Of a stretch of DNA of 64,000 nt, positions 13,164 through 24,057 are shown one piece after another (position 1 is the first letter of the stretch; the number at the start of each line of letters is the position of its first letter). The notes beneath the pieces were generated by a model, which made no database searches, was not told where the DNA came from, and saw nothing but the letters and a program-made list of their open reading frames with translations. The position numbers and the translations under genes were made by a program. Source of the DNA: Cymbidium sinense (lineage: Eukaryota > Streptophyta > Magnoliopsida > Asparagales > Orchidaceae); assembly GCA_021442155.1 (NCBI GenBank), contig CM038216.1, forward strand, positions 84,726,945 to 84,790,944, in the 5' to 3' direction.

Positions 13164-13295
13164 CTTTAAACCCTAAACACTAACCCAAAGCCCAAAACCC
13201 TAAACTCCAAACCCTAAAACTAAAAATAAAGTAACTAAATAAATTAAAAGATAAACTTAAACACAAAAACCTAATAAACCTAAACCCTAAGAATG
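13164..13295 (+). repeat. Spacer with GR-RBP 5' flank signature
   Basis: CCCTAAA-like sequence that includes the flank GTAACTAAATAAATTAAAAG at about 13230, found before other GR-RBP copies. It separates P0 copy 1 from GR-RBP copy 2. Confidence 0.7.
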
Positions 13296-13807
13296 GGCAG
13301 AACGTTAACGGCAAGAACATCACCGTTAACCAGGTTTACTCTAGATCTAGTGGTGAGGTGGTAAATAAGGTGGCAAGCAATGGTTGTATGATTTGGATGC
13401 GTGTGGAGAGGTGGTGTTGTGAGCACTAGTGGTTATGGAGGTCAAGGAGGGATGGAGGTTGCCCATGGTGGTGGATGGTGAGGTGAGTAGTGGTGGTTAT
13501 GGAGGCGGGAGGAGCGATGGAGGTTACAGCCGTGGTGGAGGTGGAGGGAGAGATCAGGGATATGATGGTGGATCCTCCTACTCAAGAGGCTTAGGTAGTT
13601 CTAATGGGAACTGGAGAAACTAAAGAACTATGATCCATCTGCTTTTTTACAGAGACAGCTTCTAGTTATCTAAGTTTTGATTTTCTTTATGTGTGCCTAT
13701 TTTTGATCTATGTCATCGCTTGTGTCTTAGAGAACTTGGTGTGTTACTTGTTTGATGAAATCAAAAAGAAGAAATGTTCAATATGAATTTGTTCTCTATT
13801 AAAAAAA
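13296..13807 (+). pseudogene. GR-RBP retropseudogene, copy 2 (best C-terminus)
   Basis: The copy starts at an NGQN-like segment, then GKNITVNQ and YSRS (about 13310-13350), matching the end of the RRM in plant glycine-rich RNA-binding proteins. The Gly-rich tail stays open in one frame at 13429-13623, with GGYGGGRSDGGYSRGGGGG and a terminal SSNGNWRN followed by TAA. The 3' UTR has GTCTTAGAGAACTTGGTGTG at about 13724 and ends in an A-run at about 13801. The upstream RNP motifs of the RRM are missing and the N-terminal part is frameshifted, so it is a pseudogene. With P0 copy 1 it forms a cassette repeated at 15095-16485. Confidence 0.85.
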
Positions 13808-15094
13808 CCAAAAAACCCTAAACCCTAAACTAAAACCTAAATCCTAAACCTAGACCATAAACCCTAAACCCTAAAAATAAAAAAATAAAAAATAAAAATA
13901 ACCTAACCCTAAATGCTAAACCCAAACTAACCCTAAACCCTAAGCCTACAACCCTAAACACTAAACCTTAAACCTTAAAATCCTAATCCCCAAACCCTAA
14001 ACCTTAAACCCTAAACCCTAAACCCTAATCTCTAAAAACCCTAAACCCTGAAGGCTAAACAATAAACCCTAAACCCTAACCCTAACCCCTAAATTCTAAA
14101 ACCCTAAACCCTAAAAAATTAAACCCTAAACCTAAAGCCCTAAACCCTAAACCCTAAAAACCTGAAAACCTAAACCTAAACTAAATAAAATCTAAAAATA
14201 AAATTAATAAAAAAACCTAAACCTAAATAAAATAAAAAAATAATATAAAATAAAATAAAAACCTAAACTAAAACCTAAACCTAAACCAAAATAAAATAAA
14301 ATAAAATAAAATAAATAAAAATCTAAACAAAACTAAAATAAATAAATAAAAAAACTAAATAAATAAAAAAAACTAAAATAAAATAAAAAATAAAACCTAA
14401 ATAAAAAACTAAATAAAAACTTAAATAAAAATAAACCTAAAATAAAAACTACAATAAACTAAAAAAAAAAACTAGACCTAAAATAAAAATAAAATAAATA
14501 AAATAATATAAACCTCAACCTAAACTAAAAAAATTAAACCTAAACCTAAACTAAAATTAAACTAAACCTAAACCTAAACCCAAACTAAATATAATAAAAT
14601 TAACTAAAAATAAACCTAAACCTACACTAGAAAATAATACTTAAAAATAAAACTAAAATGAAAACCTAAAACCTAAACCTAAAAAAATAAAATAAAACCT
14701 AAACCTAAAAAAATAAAAAAATAAAATAAAACGTAAACCTAAAAATAAAATAAAAATAAGACTAACTTAAAAAATAAACCTAAACCCTAACCTAAACCTA
14801 AAAAATAAACTTAAATAAAAACCCTAAACTAAAAATAAATAAACTAAACTAAATAAAATATAAAAAATAAACCTAAATAAAAATATAAAATAACATAAAC
14901 TAAAATAAATAAAATATACTAAATAAACTAAATATAAACCTAAACTTAATTTTTTTAAAAAGTAAACCCTAAATCCTAAACCCTAAACCATAAACCCTAA
15001 ACATACAACACTAAACTTACAACCCTAAACCCTAAGCCGTAAACTAAAAAAACCCTAAACCCTAAACCCTAAACCTAAAAAAACCCTAAACCTC
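13808..15094 (+). repeat. Satellite unit E
   Basis: CCCTAAA block 13808-14160, with the shared GR-RBP 3' flank at its start. The core begins at about 14167 and ends at about 14956 in a worn end motif (CTAAACTTAATTTTTTT) that lacks the CTAGTTTA part. A short CCCTAAA block then meets P0 copy 2. Confidence 0.75.
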
Positions 15095-15890
15095 TGAGCT
15101 AATTTTATGAAAGGTGATCTTAAAGATGTCAAGAGGTTGAAGTTGGTGCTCCGCCATGTTGGTCTTCTTGCACTTATTGATGTTGTGGTTCATCCAACAC
15201 CGGTCCGATCCTTCATGACTTCTTTTCTTCTTGGTTCTCAACAACCCAACTAAGATCAACAAGGGTACTATTGAAATTATCACCATTGAGCTAAAAAAGG
15301 CGATAAGGTGGGATCCTCGAGGATGCTCTCCTCCTGGGATTAGCCATTCTCTTATGGCCTTGTCATCGCCTGTATGATGATGGTTCGTTTAGTCTTGAGG
15401 TGACCTCACAAGATGATCTCATCGAGAAGTTTTGTGGCTTTCAATGATCACTTCACTCACTAGCCTCTCTTATCCCACCCTTACTGTAATGCCCCACATG
15501 TTCATCAAGGCTTACAAGAATGTCCTCGCCATCATGATTGCCACTGATTACACCAACCTGCAAGACGAGAAGGTTAAGGAGTATTTGAAGGATCCTAGTA
15601 AATTTGATGTGGCTACTACATTTGATGCTTCTATTACTCCTTCTCCAGCTGCTATAGTGGAAGAAAAGAAGGAAGAGCTTGCTGAGGAATTTGATGATGA
15701 TATGGGTTTTAAATTGTTTAACTAAGTTCTGTTGGCCTTCTATAAAATCAAATTTTATTATCTCTCAGAGTTAAATCATTTTGTGAAATACTATTTTGTG
15801 AATTTTGAATTGCAATTTATTTTATACTAATTGATAATGTCTTTTGAATTGGTAATTTCTTGTTTGTTATGGAATTATTTGAGTTTAAAA
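15095..15890 (+). pseudogene. RPP0: 60S acidic ribosomal protein P0 retropseudogene, copy 2
   Basis: This copy opens at the same residue as copy 1 (TGAGCTAATTTT..., ELIF-like). It is more broken in the first half (KGDLKDVK, then indels). An open stretch at 15432-15725 covers [41 protein letters not shown] and the C-terminal [20 protein letters not shown], followed by a stop. The tail DDDMGF-x-LF is the signature shared by P0/P1/P2 stalk proteins. The 3' UTR matches copy 1 and ends in a short A-run at about 15886-15890. Identical truncation in both copies indicates duplication of one retroinsertion rather than two retropositions. Confidence 0.9.
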
Positions 15891-16025
15891 ACCTAAACTA
15901 AAACCCTAAACCAAAACCCTATACCTTAACCCTAAACCCTAAACCCTAAACCCAAACCCTAAACCAAAACACATAAAGTAACTAAATAAATTAAAAACTA
16001 AACTAAACTAAACAAAAACCCTTAG
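15891..16025 (+). repeat. Spacer with GR-RBP 5' flank signature
   Basis: CCCTAAA-like sequence carrying AAAGTAACTAAATAAATTAA at about 15973, the flank also found before copies 2 and 9. Confidence 0.7.
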
Positions 16026-16485
16026 AATGAGCGTAACCTGATGGTAGGAACATCACCCCAACCGTGCTCGCCTAGATCCTGGTGGAGGAAGGAGACTTAT
16101 GCAGTGGTGGTGGGGAATCAAGGTACCGGTGGATATGGAGGTTATCGAAGGTGGTTATGGAGGTGGGAAGAGCGATGAAGGTTACAGCCACGGTGGCTGT
16201 GAAGGGAGAGATCGAGGATATGATGGTGGATCCTGCTACTCAAGAAGCTGGGGTGGTTCTGATGGGAATTATAAAAATGGAAGAACAATCGATCTGATCT
16301 GCTACTTATGAATCTGTGTTTTTACAATAGAGACAGTCTAGCTATCTACGATTTTTGATTTGCTCTATCCATGCTCATTTTTTAATCTATGTCATCGCTT
16401 GTGTCTTAGAAAACTTGGTGTGTTACATGGTTGATAAAATGAAAAAGAAGAAACGTTGAATCTGAATTTATTCACTATTAAAAAA
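16026..16485 (+). pseudogene. GR-RBP retropseudogene, copy 3
   Basis: It starts with a worn form of the NGQNLDGRN segment (AATGAGCGTAACCTGATGG at about 16026). The Gly-rich tail reads in frame at about 16099-16311 with GGYGGGKSDEGYSHGG and a degraded GNYKN end. The 3' UTR has GTCTTAGAAAACTTGGTGTG at about 16402 and the A-run is at about 16480-16486. This is the second half of the duplicated P0 plus GR-RBP cassette. Indels disrupt the frame. Confidence 0.8.
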
Positions 16486-16788
16486 AACATAAAACTCTAA
16501 ACCTAAATTTTAAAATCTAAACCCTAAACCCTAAACCCTAAAGCTATAAACCCCAAACCCCAAACCCAAAACCCAAAACCCAAAATCATAAACCCTAAAC
16601 CCTAAACCCTAAACCCAAAACCCTAAACCATAAAACCCAAAACCTTAAACCCTAACCCTAAACCCTAAACCCTATACCCTAAACACTAAACTTTATACTC
16701 GAAACCTTAAACCTAAACCTAAGGTGACTAAATAACTTATAAAATAAACCTAAACCCTAAAGCCTAAGAAAACTTAACCTAAATGAAA
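16486..16788 (+). repeat. CCCTAAA block between GR-RBP copies 3 and 4
   Basis: CCCTAAA, CCCAAAA and CCTAAA words, ending in a worn GR-RBP flank (GGTGACTAAATAACTTATAA at about 16722). There is no core here, so copies 3 to 5 are spaced only by short blocks. Confidence 0.75.
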
Positions 16789-17267
16789 GCTATAAAAATG
16801 GGAAGAACCTTGACAGTAAGAACATCACCATCAACTAGGATCAATCTAGATCTGGTGATGGAGGTGAAGGCGGAGGCAGCTATCATAGTGGTGGTAGGGG
16901 ATATGAAGGTGTGTATAGATATAAAGGTGGTGGTCAGAGTTGTGGTGGTTATGGAGATGGGAGGAGCGATGGAGGTTACATCCCTGATGGTGGAAGAGGG
17001 AGAGATCGGGGATATGATGGTGGATCCCGCTGCTCGACAAGAAGGGCTAGTTCTGATGAGAACTAGAGAAACTCAAGAACAACTAATCTGATTTGCTACT
17101 TATGGAATTGTGTCTTTACAATAAGATAGTTCTAGATCTGTGATTTTGATTTTCTTATGTATGCTTATTTTTCTATCTATCGCTATGTCTTAGAAAACTT
17201 GGTGTGTTACTTGGTTGATGAATGAAAAGAAGAAATGTTGAATCAAATTGTTCTATTAAAAAAATGA
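16789..17267 (+). pseudogene. GR-RBP retropseudogene, copy 4
   Basis: The start AATGGGAAGAACCTTGACAG corresponds to NGKNLD, followed by RNIT and NQD/INLD-like residues at about 16818-16850. The repeat region gives GGG-rich residues, then RGRDRGYDGGSRCS at about 17000-17035. The stop comes in the worn GNWRN segment. A familiar 3' UTR (GTCTTAGAAAACTTGGTGTG at about 17187) and A-run at about 17258-17264 follow. A long open frame at 16783-17091 reads the wrong phase (Val/Met-rich) and is not the protein. Confidence 0.8.
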
Positions 17268-17649
17268 AAATCGTAAACCCTAAACTAAAACCTGAACCTT
17301 CAACCTAAAACCTAAACCCTAAATGCTAAACCCTAAAAATAAAAAAATAAAAAAATAAGAAAATATATTAAAAAATCCCTAACCCTAAACCCTAAACCCT
17401 AAAACTAACCCTAAACCCTAAACTCTAAACCCTAAACCTATAGCCCTAAATCCTAAAACCTAAACCCTAAAACCCTAAAACCGAAACGCAAAACCCTAAA
17501 TCCTAAACCCTAAACCCTAACCCTAAACCCTAAAAGCATAAACCCTAAAAGGCTAAACCCTAAATCCTAAACCCTAAAGCCTAAAGCCTAAACCCTAAAC
17601 CCCAAACCCTAAACCCTAAAACTAAATAGATTTAAACCTAAAGTCAAAG
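17268..17649 (+). repeat. CCCTAAA block between GR-RBP copies 4 and 5
   Basis: It starts with the shared GR-RBP 3' flank CCCTAAACTAAAACCTGAAC (about 17277-17296), then about 340 bp of CCCTAAA variants. No gene is seen. Confidence 0.75.
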
Positions 17650-18076
17650 AGTGGGCAAAACTTTGATAGTAGGAACATCACTAGCAACCAGCCTCAGTCT
17701 AGATTTGGCGGTGGAGGTGAAGCGGAGGCAACGATTATCGCAGTGGTGGTGGGGGATCTGGTGGTGCTGTTGGAAATGGAGGTGGTGGTTATCGAGGCTA
17801 GAGGAGTGATGGAGGTTACATCCGTGGTAGTGGGAGAGGGATATGATAGTGGATCCTGCTAATCGAGAGGCCGGGATGGGAACTAGAGAAACTTAAGAAC
17901 GAACTGACGCTACTTATGGAACTTGTTTATAAGAGATAGTTCTAGTTATCTAGGTTTTGATTGCTCTATGTATGCTATTTTTTATCTATGTCGCCACTTG
18001 TGCCTTAGAAAACTTGGTGTTACTTGATGAATTCAAAAGAAGAAATGTTGAATATGAATTTGTTCTTGTTAAAAAA
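17650..18076 (+). pseudogene. GR-RBP retropseudogene, copy 5
   Basis: The start AGTGGGCAAAACTTTGATAG corresponds to SGQNFD, followed by RNIT-like and NQ-x-QSRF-like residues up to about 17708. The Gly-rich tail contains several indels. A worn GNW segment precedes a 3' UTR with CCTTAGAAAACTTGGTGTTA at about 18003. The A-run at about 18070 merges with TCCTAAACCC. Shorter than copy 2 through internal deletions. Confidence 0.8.
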
Positions 18077-19891
18077 TAAAAAATCCTAAACCCTAAACTA
18101 AAACTCAACCTAAAAAAACCCAAAACCCTAAACTAAAACCTTAAACCCTAAAACCTAAACCCTAAAAAACCCTAACTAAACCCTAAAACCCTAAACCCTA
18201 AAACCAAAACCCTAAACCTAAACCCCAAATAAAACCCTAAACTAAACCTAAACCCCAACCCTAATCCTAAACCCTAAACCTAAAACATAAAACCTAAACC
18301 TAAACTAAAACCTAAAATAAAATAAATAAATAAAATAAAAAATAAAATAAAATAAAAAAAACTAAGAAAAAAAACCTATACCTAAACCAAACATAAAGAT
18401 AAAATAAAAAATAAACTAAAATAAAATAAAAAATAAATAAAACCTAAACTAAACTAAAAATAAACCTAAAAATAAAAACCTAAATAAAATAAAAACTAAA
18501 AATAAAAATAAAATAAAATAAAATAAAATAAAAACTAAACAAAAACTAAACCTAAAAAATAAAGCTAAACATAAAACCTAAAAATAAATAAAAAATAAAG
18601 CCTAAACCCTAAACTGAAAAATATAGCCTAAACCTAAAATAAATAAAATAAAATAAACCTAAACCTAAACTAAAATAAATAAAACCTAAACTTAAAGCTA
18701 AAATAAACTAAACCTAATCCCTAAACGAAAAAAAAATAAATAAATAAATAAACTAAACTAAAATAAATAAAACCTAAACCTAAACCTAAAATAAACTAAA
18801 CCTAAAATAAATAAATAAATTAAACTAAAATAAACTTAAACTAAAAAAATAACACCTAAACTAAAATAAATGAACCTTAAATAAATAAAATAAACTAAAT
18901 AACATTTAAAAATAAACCTAAATAAAAAAATAAACTTATGTAAAAATAAAAAAAATAAAAAAAACTAAAACAAATAAAAAAATAAACTAACTAAACTATA
19001 TAAACCTAAACCCTAAACCATAAACCTTAAACTAACCCTAAACCTAATAAACCTATAACATTAAACCTAAACTAAACCCTAAACCTAAACTAAAATAAAC
19101 CTAAACCTAATAAAACCCTAAACCCTAAAAGCATTAACCTAAACTAAATAAAAAATAATGCCTAAACTAAACCCTAAATAAACCCCAAAATAAAATAAAC
19201 CTAAAGTAACTAAATAAATTAAAAAATAACTAAACCAAAAACCTAATAACCTAAATAAACTCTAAAATAAACTAAAAAATCACCATCAAAAAATAAAAAA
19301 ATAAACAAATAACAATAAAAAAATAAACTAAATAAATAAGAAAAGAAAATAAACTACCTATTGAACTATATAAAAAAAAAAAAAATGTCATAACCAAAAA
19401 TAAAAAAATTAAAAAAACAAAAACCCCAAAAAAACTAAAACTCCTAAACCTAAACAAACCCTAAACCTAAAACCTAAACCCTAAACCCAAAACCAAACCT
19501 AAACCCTAAACCAAACCCTAAACCTAAACCAAACACCCTAAATAAAAATAAAATAAAAAACCTAAAAAAAAATAAATAAAAAAATAAAAATAAAAAAAAT
19601 AAAATAATAAAAAACAAACAAATTAAATCTAAACCTAAAAAAAAAAAAAAAATAAATAAACTAAATGTAAATATAAATAATTAAAAATACTAAAACCTAA
19701 ATGTAAAATCTTAAATAAACCTAAAAAAAAAACCTAAACTCTTATAAATAAACCTATAAATATGGCCTAAAATAAATAACTAAATAAATAAAATAACAAA
19801 AATTAAACCATAAAATAAAAAATAAAATAAAAACCTAAAAATAGATAATAAATAAATAATAAAAAAATTAAACTAAAAATAAAATAAAAAG
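18077..19891 (+). repeat. Satellite unit F plus degenerate A-rich tract
   Basis: Block 18077-18290. The core starts at about 18295, with the middle landmark at about 18603. It loses the end landmark and fades into CCCTAAA at about 19006. The GR-RBP 5' flank (AAAGTAACTAAATAAATTAA) is at about 19203 but no GR-RBP body follows. Instead about 620 bp of A-rich sequence (19270-19891) leads to GR-RBP 3' UTR remains at 19892. Confidence 0.65.
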
Positions 19892-20012
19892 CTAACTATC
19901 TAAACTTTATGATTTGATCTATGCATGGTCATTTTTATCTACTATCATAAAGAAAACTTGGTGAGTTACTTATGAGAAAGAAATAAATCCAATTTGTTCT
20001 CTATTAAAATGT
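19892..20012 (+). pseudogene. GR-RBP 3' UTR relic, copy 6
   Basis: Only the 3' UTR remains: AACTATCTAAACTTTATGATTTGATC, AAGAAAACTTGGTGAGTTAC and CCAATTTGTTCTCTATTAAA align in order with other copies. The coding part is gone. The 5' flank signature survives about 690 bp upstream. Confidence 0.7.
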
Positions 20013-21130
20013 TTAAAACCCTAAACCCTAAAACTAACCTAAACCTAAAACCTAAACTCTAAACCCTAAACCTTAAACCCTATACCCTAAAACCTCAACC
20101 CTAAACCCTAAACCCTAAACCCTAAACCCTAAACCCTTAACCCTAAACCCTAAACCCTAAACCTGAAACCTTAAAAAGCTAAAAACCTAAACCTAAACTA
20201 AATAAAACCTAAAAATAAAATAAAAATCTTAAACCAAAATAAAATAATAAAATAAAACAAAATAAAACTTAAAGTAAAACATAAACCTAAACCTAAACCT
20301 AAAATAAAATAAAATAAAAAAATAAAACTAAACTAAAATAAAATAAACAAAACCTAAACTAAACTAAAATAAAAAACATAAATAAAATAAAACTAAAAAT
20401 AAAATTAAATAAACATAAAAGAAAAAAATAAATACTAAATAAAAACTTAAACCTAAAAATAAACATAAAAATAAATAAGAAATAAAACCTAAAGACTAAA
20501 CTAAAAAAAAAACCTAAACCTAAAATAAAAATAAAATAATCCTAAAGCTAAACTAAAATAAACTAAAATAAAATAAATAAAACCTAAACCTAAACCTAAA
20601 CCCTAAATAAAATAAAATAAACTAAACATAAAATAAACATAAACTAAAAATAAACCTAAAGAAAACCTAAAATAAAATCCTAAAACCTAAACCTAATAAA
20701 GTAAAATAAAAACCTAAACCTAAGCCTAAAAATATAAAATAAAATCTAAACATATAAAATAAAATAAAACAAAAACTAAACTAAAATAATAAAACAAAAC
20801 TTAAAAATTAAACTAAAATAAAAAAACTTAAACTAAAATAAATAAACTAAACTAAATAAAAATAAAAATAAACTTAAGTAAACTAAAATAAATAAAAAAT
20901 AAACTAAATTAACTAAATAAACATAAACCTACCAGTTTATTTAATTTTAAAAAATACCATAACCCTAAACCCTAAACCCTAAAACTAACCCTAAACCATA
21001 AACCCTAAACCCTAAACCATAAACCTGAAAACCCTAAACCCTAAATTCTAAACTTACAACCCTAAACCCTAAAACCTACAACCCTAAACCCTAAAACCTA
21101 CAATCCTAAACCTTAAACCCTAAACCCTAA
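20013..21130 (+). repeat. Satellite unit G (full)
   Basis: CCCTAAA block 20013-20170. The core start is at about 20175, the middle at about 20490 and the end landmark at 20928-20947 (CCTACCAGTTTATTTAATTT). A short CCCTAAA block follows. Confidence 0.8.
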
Positions 21131-22371
21131 AAATGTAAATGCCTAAGCTTAAAATAAATAAAACCTAAAAATAAAACAAATAAATAAGCCTAAACCTAAA
21201 TAAAATAAAATAAAATATAAACCTAAACTAAGACTTAAACCTAAACCTAAATCTAAAGCAAAACCTAAACCTAAAAGTAAAATAAAAAAATAAAAAATAA
21301 ACTAAAATTAAATAAATAAATACCTAAACTAAACTTAAAAAATAAAATAAACCTAAAAATAAAAAAAACCTAAATAAAAAAAATAAACATAAAATAAAAA
21401 TAAAGTAAACCTAAAATAAAATAAAATAAAAAATATAAAAACCTAAACCTAAAAAAATAAAGCTAAAAAATAAATATAAAATAAAACCCTAAACCTAAAA
21501 CCTAAACCTAAAATAAACAAAATAAAATAATCCTAAACCTAAACTAAAATAAACTAAACTAAAATAAATAAAACCTAAACCTAAACCTAAAATAAACAAA
21601 ACCTAAACCCTAAAATAAATAAAATAAAATAAACTAAAAATAAACCTAAACAAAAAATTTAAACTTAAAAATAAACCTAAAATAAAAACCTAAAACCTAA
21701 ACTTAAAAAAAATAAAATAAAAACCTAAACCTAAAAAATAAAATAAAAATAAAACTAATCCAAAAAAATAAGCATAAACCTTAACCTAATCCTAAAAACT
21801 AAACTAAAATAAAAAACCTAAACTAAAATAAATAAACCTAAAATAAATAAACTAAGCTAAATAAAAAAAACCTAAATAAAAATAAAAAATAATAAAATAA
21901 ACTAAAATAAAATATGAGTAAATAAACTAAATAAACCTAAACCTACAAGTTTACATAATTTCTTTTTAAAAAAAACCTAAACCCTAAACCCTTAATCCTA
22001 GAGCCTAAACACTAAATCCTAAACCTATAACCCCTACAACCCTAAACCCTAAACCTTAAACAATGAACCCTAAATCCCTAACCATAAACTAACCCTAAAC
22101 CCAAAACCCTAAACCCTAAACCCTCAAACCTTAAACCCTAAATCTTAAACTAACCCTAAACACTAAAAATCCTAAACACTAACCCTTAGCCCTAAACTAA
22201 CCTTAAACCCTAAGTTAACTCTAAACCCTACAACCTAAACCCCAAATGCTAAACCCTAAACCTTAAAGCCTAAACATTAAACCCTAAACCCTAATCCCTA
22301 AACCCTAACCCTAAACCCTAAATCCTAAAACATTAAACCCTAAACCCTAAACCTTGAACCCTAAAATCCTG
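21131..22371 (+). repeat. Satellite unit H (full)
   Basis: The core start is at about 21135 (slightly altered), the middle at about 21484 and the end landmark at 21942-21961 (CCTACAAGTTTACATAATTT). The CCCTAAA block to 22371 is unusually mixed with CCCTACAACCC words. Confidence 0.8.
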
Positions 22372-22843
22372 CAAACTTAACCTAAACTAAGTAAAACCAT
22401 AAAATAAAATGAATAAAAGAACCTAAACCTAAATAAAATAGACAAAATAAAATAAAATAAAAATATAACCTAAACTGAAAAATAAAATAAGCCTAAGAAT
22501 AAAAAACCTAAATAAAATAAAAACTAAATGTAAAATAAAAATAAAATAAATTTATAATAATATAAAATAAACTAAATAAAAACATAAACCTAAAAAATAA
22601 ATAAAAAATAAAACGTAAACACTAAACTAAAAAAAAATTGAAACCAAAAATAAAAATAAAATAAACCTACACCTAAACGAAAATAAACTAAACTAAAACA
22701 AATAATACCTAAACTTAAAACAAAATTAAACTAAACCTAAACCTAAACCTAAACTAAATAAAATAAATTAAACTAAAAATAAACCTAAACCTAAACTAAA
22801 AAAATAATACTTAAAAATAAACCTAAAATAAAATCCTAAAACT
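22372..22843 (+). repeat. Satellite unit I, truncated by insertion
   Basis: The start is at about 22376 and the middle landmark at about 22620. The core breaks off at about 22843 where unrelated AT-rich DNA begins. The end landmark is missing. Confidence 0.75.
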
Positions 22844-23982
22844 TGGGAACCAAAGATGTGCTCACTGATTAAACCTTAATGTGGTTTTTGTCCCATGGGA
22901 GGTGAAATTACCCCACCCTCCCCATTGGAGCATTTGAAACCCATAAAACACCCATGATTCCTCCTTGGCATCCACCTCCACACCTTCAACCAACCCCTTT
23001 CACTAAGTTGATTTCACCCATTTTTAAAATGAAATTAATTGAAATTTAACTAATTAATTAAATCAATTAATCAAATTGAAATCATAATCACATCAGACCT
23101 TAATTAATTAAATCATGGGGTAGATCTTCAGGTGTTTAATAACATAAATGAGTTTAATGAAATTATGGTTAGTCCACATGTGTGGGAATACAATAAGAGT
23201 AATTAATTAAGTCCTTTAATCAAACTAACTATTAATCATGAGCCAATTGCATTAGACCCCTTTTTTTACTAGGATCATTGCAAATTTATTTTCTATGCAT
23301 ATCATGTTGGCTCATAATTATTTAGTTAATTACTTTAAGGTGACATAGGTAAGGGTAATTAATTCATCTAATTAAGGGTTCAACTTAATTAACCCATATA
23401 ATCAACTTAATTACATTTCCTTAAATTAAATCAAATCACTAATGTGGGAATGGGTTTAAAATAGCAAGTGATGATTTCTCTTCTCCTCTTTAAATCAAAT
23501 CCAAAACTTAATTAATAAAGAAGCTTTAGTTTTTTAAATAATCATATTTTGATTTGATCCTTAATAACTAATTTGGTTCAATAAATCACATGCTTATATT
23601 TGATTATCCTCTTTCCAATCATGTTAAATTTGGTATGTCATTTGAAGTCATACATCCATCTTTTCAAAATCAAGTAAAATAAAATGGATTTCTTTTATGT
23701 AACCTTTCATGTGCTGATTTAATTTAACGCTATTATCACTATTAAATCCAAATGTACTTTTCAAAAGCTTATTAATGAATAATAATATGTGTTATGGTGC
23801 TAGTTATAAATACATTAGAAACGTATGTGCTTATAGCTTAAGTGTATGAATGCTGAGTTCTCTTTTCTCTATTCATGTGTTGATTAATATAAGATTGAGT
23901 GGTAATGGGTATATAGTATGGACATCCTAGTAACACGAGGATTTAGCTCGCCCTAAGGAGGTCATTTGATTACCTCACTTCC
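22844..23982. mobile_element. Unclassified AT-rich insertion (possible solo LTR)
   Basis: About 1.14 kb of AT-rich but non-telomeric sequence interrupts the array. It starts with TGGGAACCAAAGATGTG and ends in the middle of a GR-RBP 3' UTR. It has many AATTAATT words, a TATAAATA element at about 23805 and no ORF of note. A promoter-like TATAAATA and lack of coding sequence would suit a solo LTR, but no TG...CA ends with a target duplication could be confirmed. I do not recognise the family. Confidence 0.4.
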
Positions 23983-24057
23983 TTGGTTTGTTACTTGGTT
24001 GATGAAATCGAAAAGAAGAAATGTTGAATTTGAATTTATTCTCTACTTAAAAAAAAG
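23983..24057 (+). pseudogene. GR-RBP 3' UTR tail, copy 7
   Basis: CTTGGTTTGTTACTTGGTTG, then GAAGAAATGTTGAATTTGAA and an A-run align with the last 75 bp of other copies. The right flank keeps the shared CCCTAAACTAAAACCTGAAC sequence. The rest of the copy was replaced by the insertion to its left. Confidence 0.8.

Noticed and set aside
13429..13623. Glycine-rich frame as a possible functional small gene
   Set aside because: It is the C-terminal tail of a 5'-truncated retrocopy with no RRM motifs and no visible promoter, and the same sequence recurs as broken copies.
16783..17091. Open frame of 102 residues rich in Val and Met
   Set aside because: It is the wrong phase of the GR-RBP Gly-rich repeat. 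The true phase gives RDRGYDGG and is broken.
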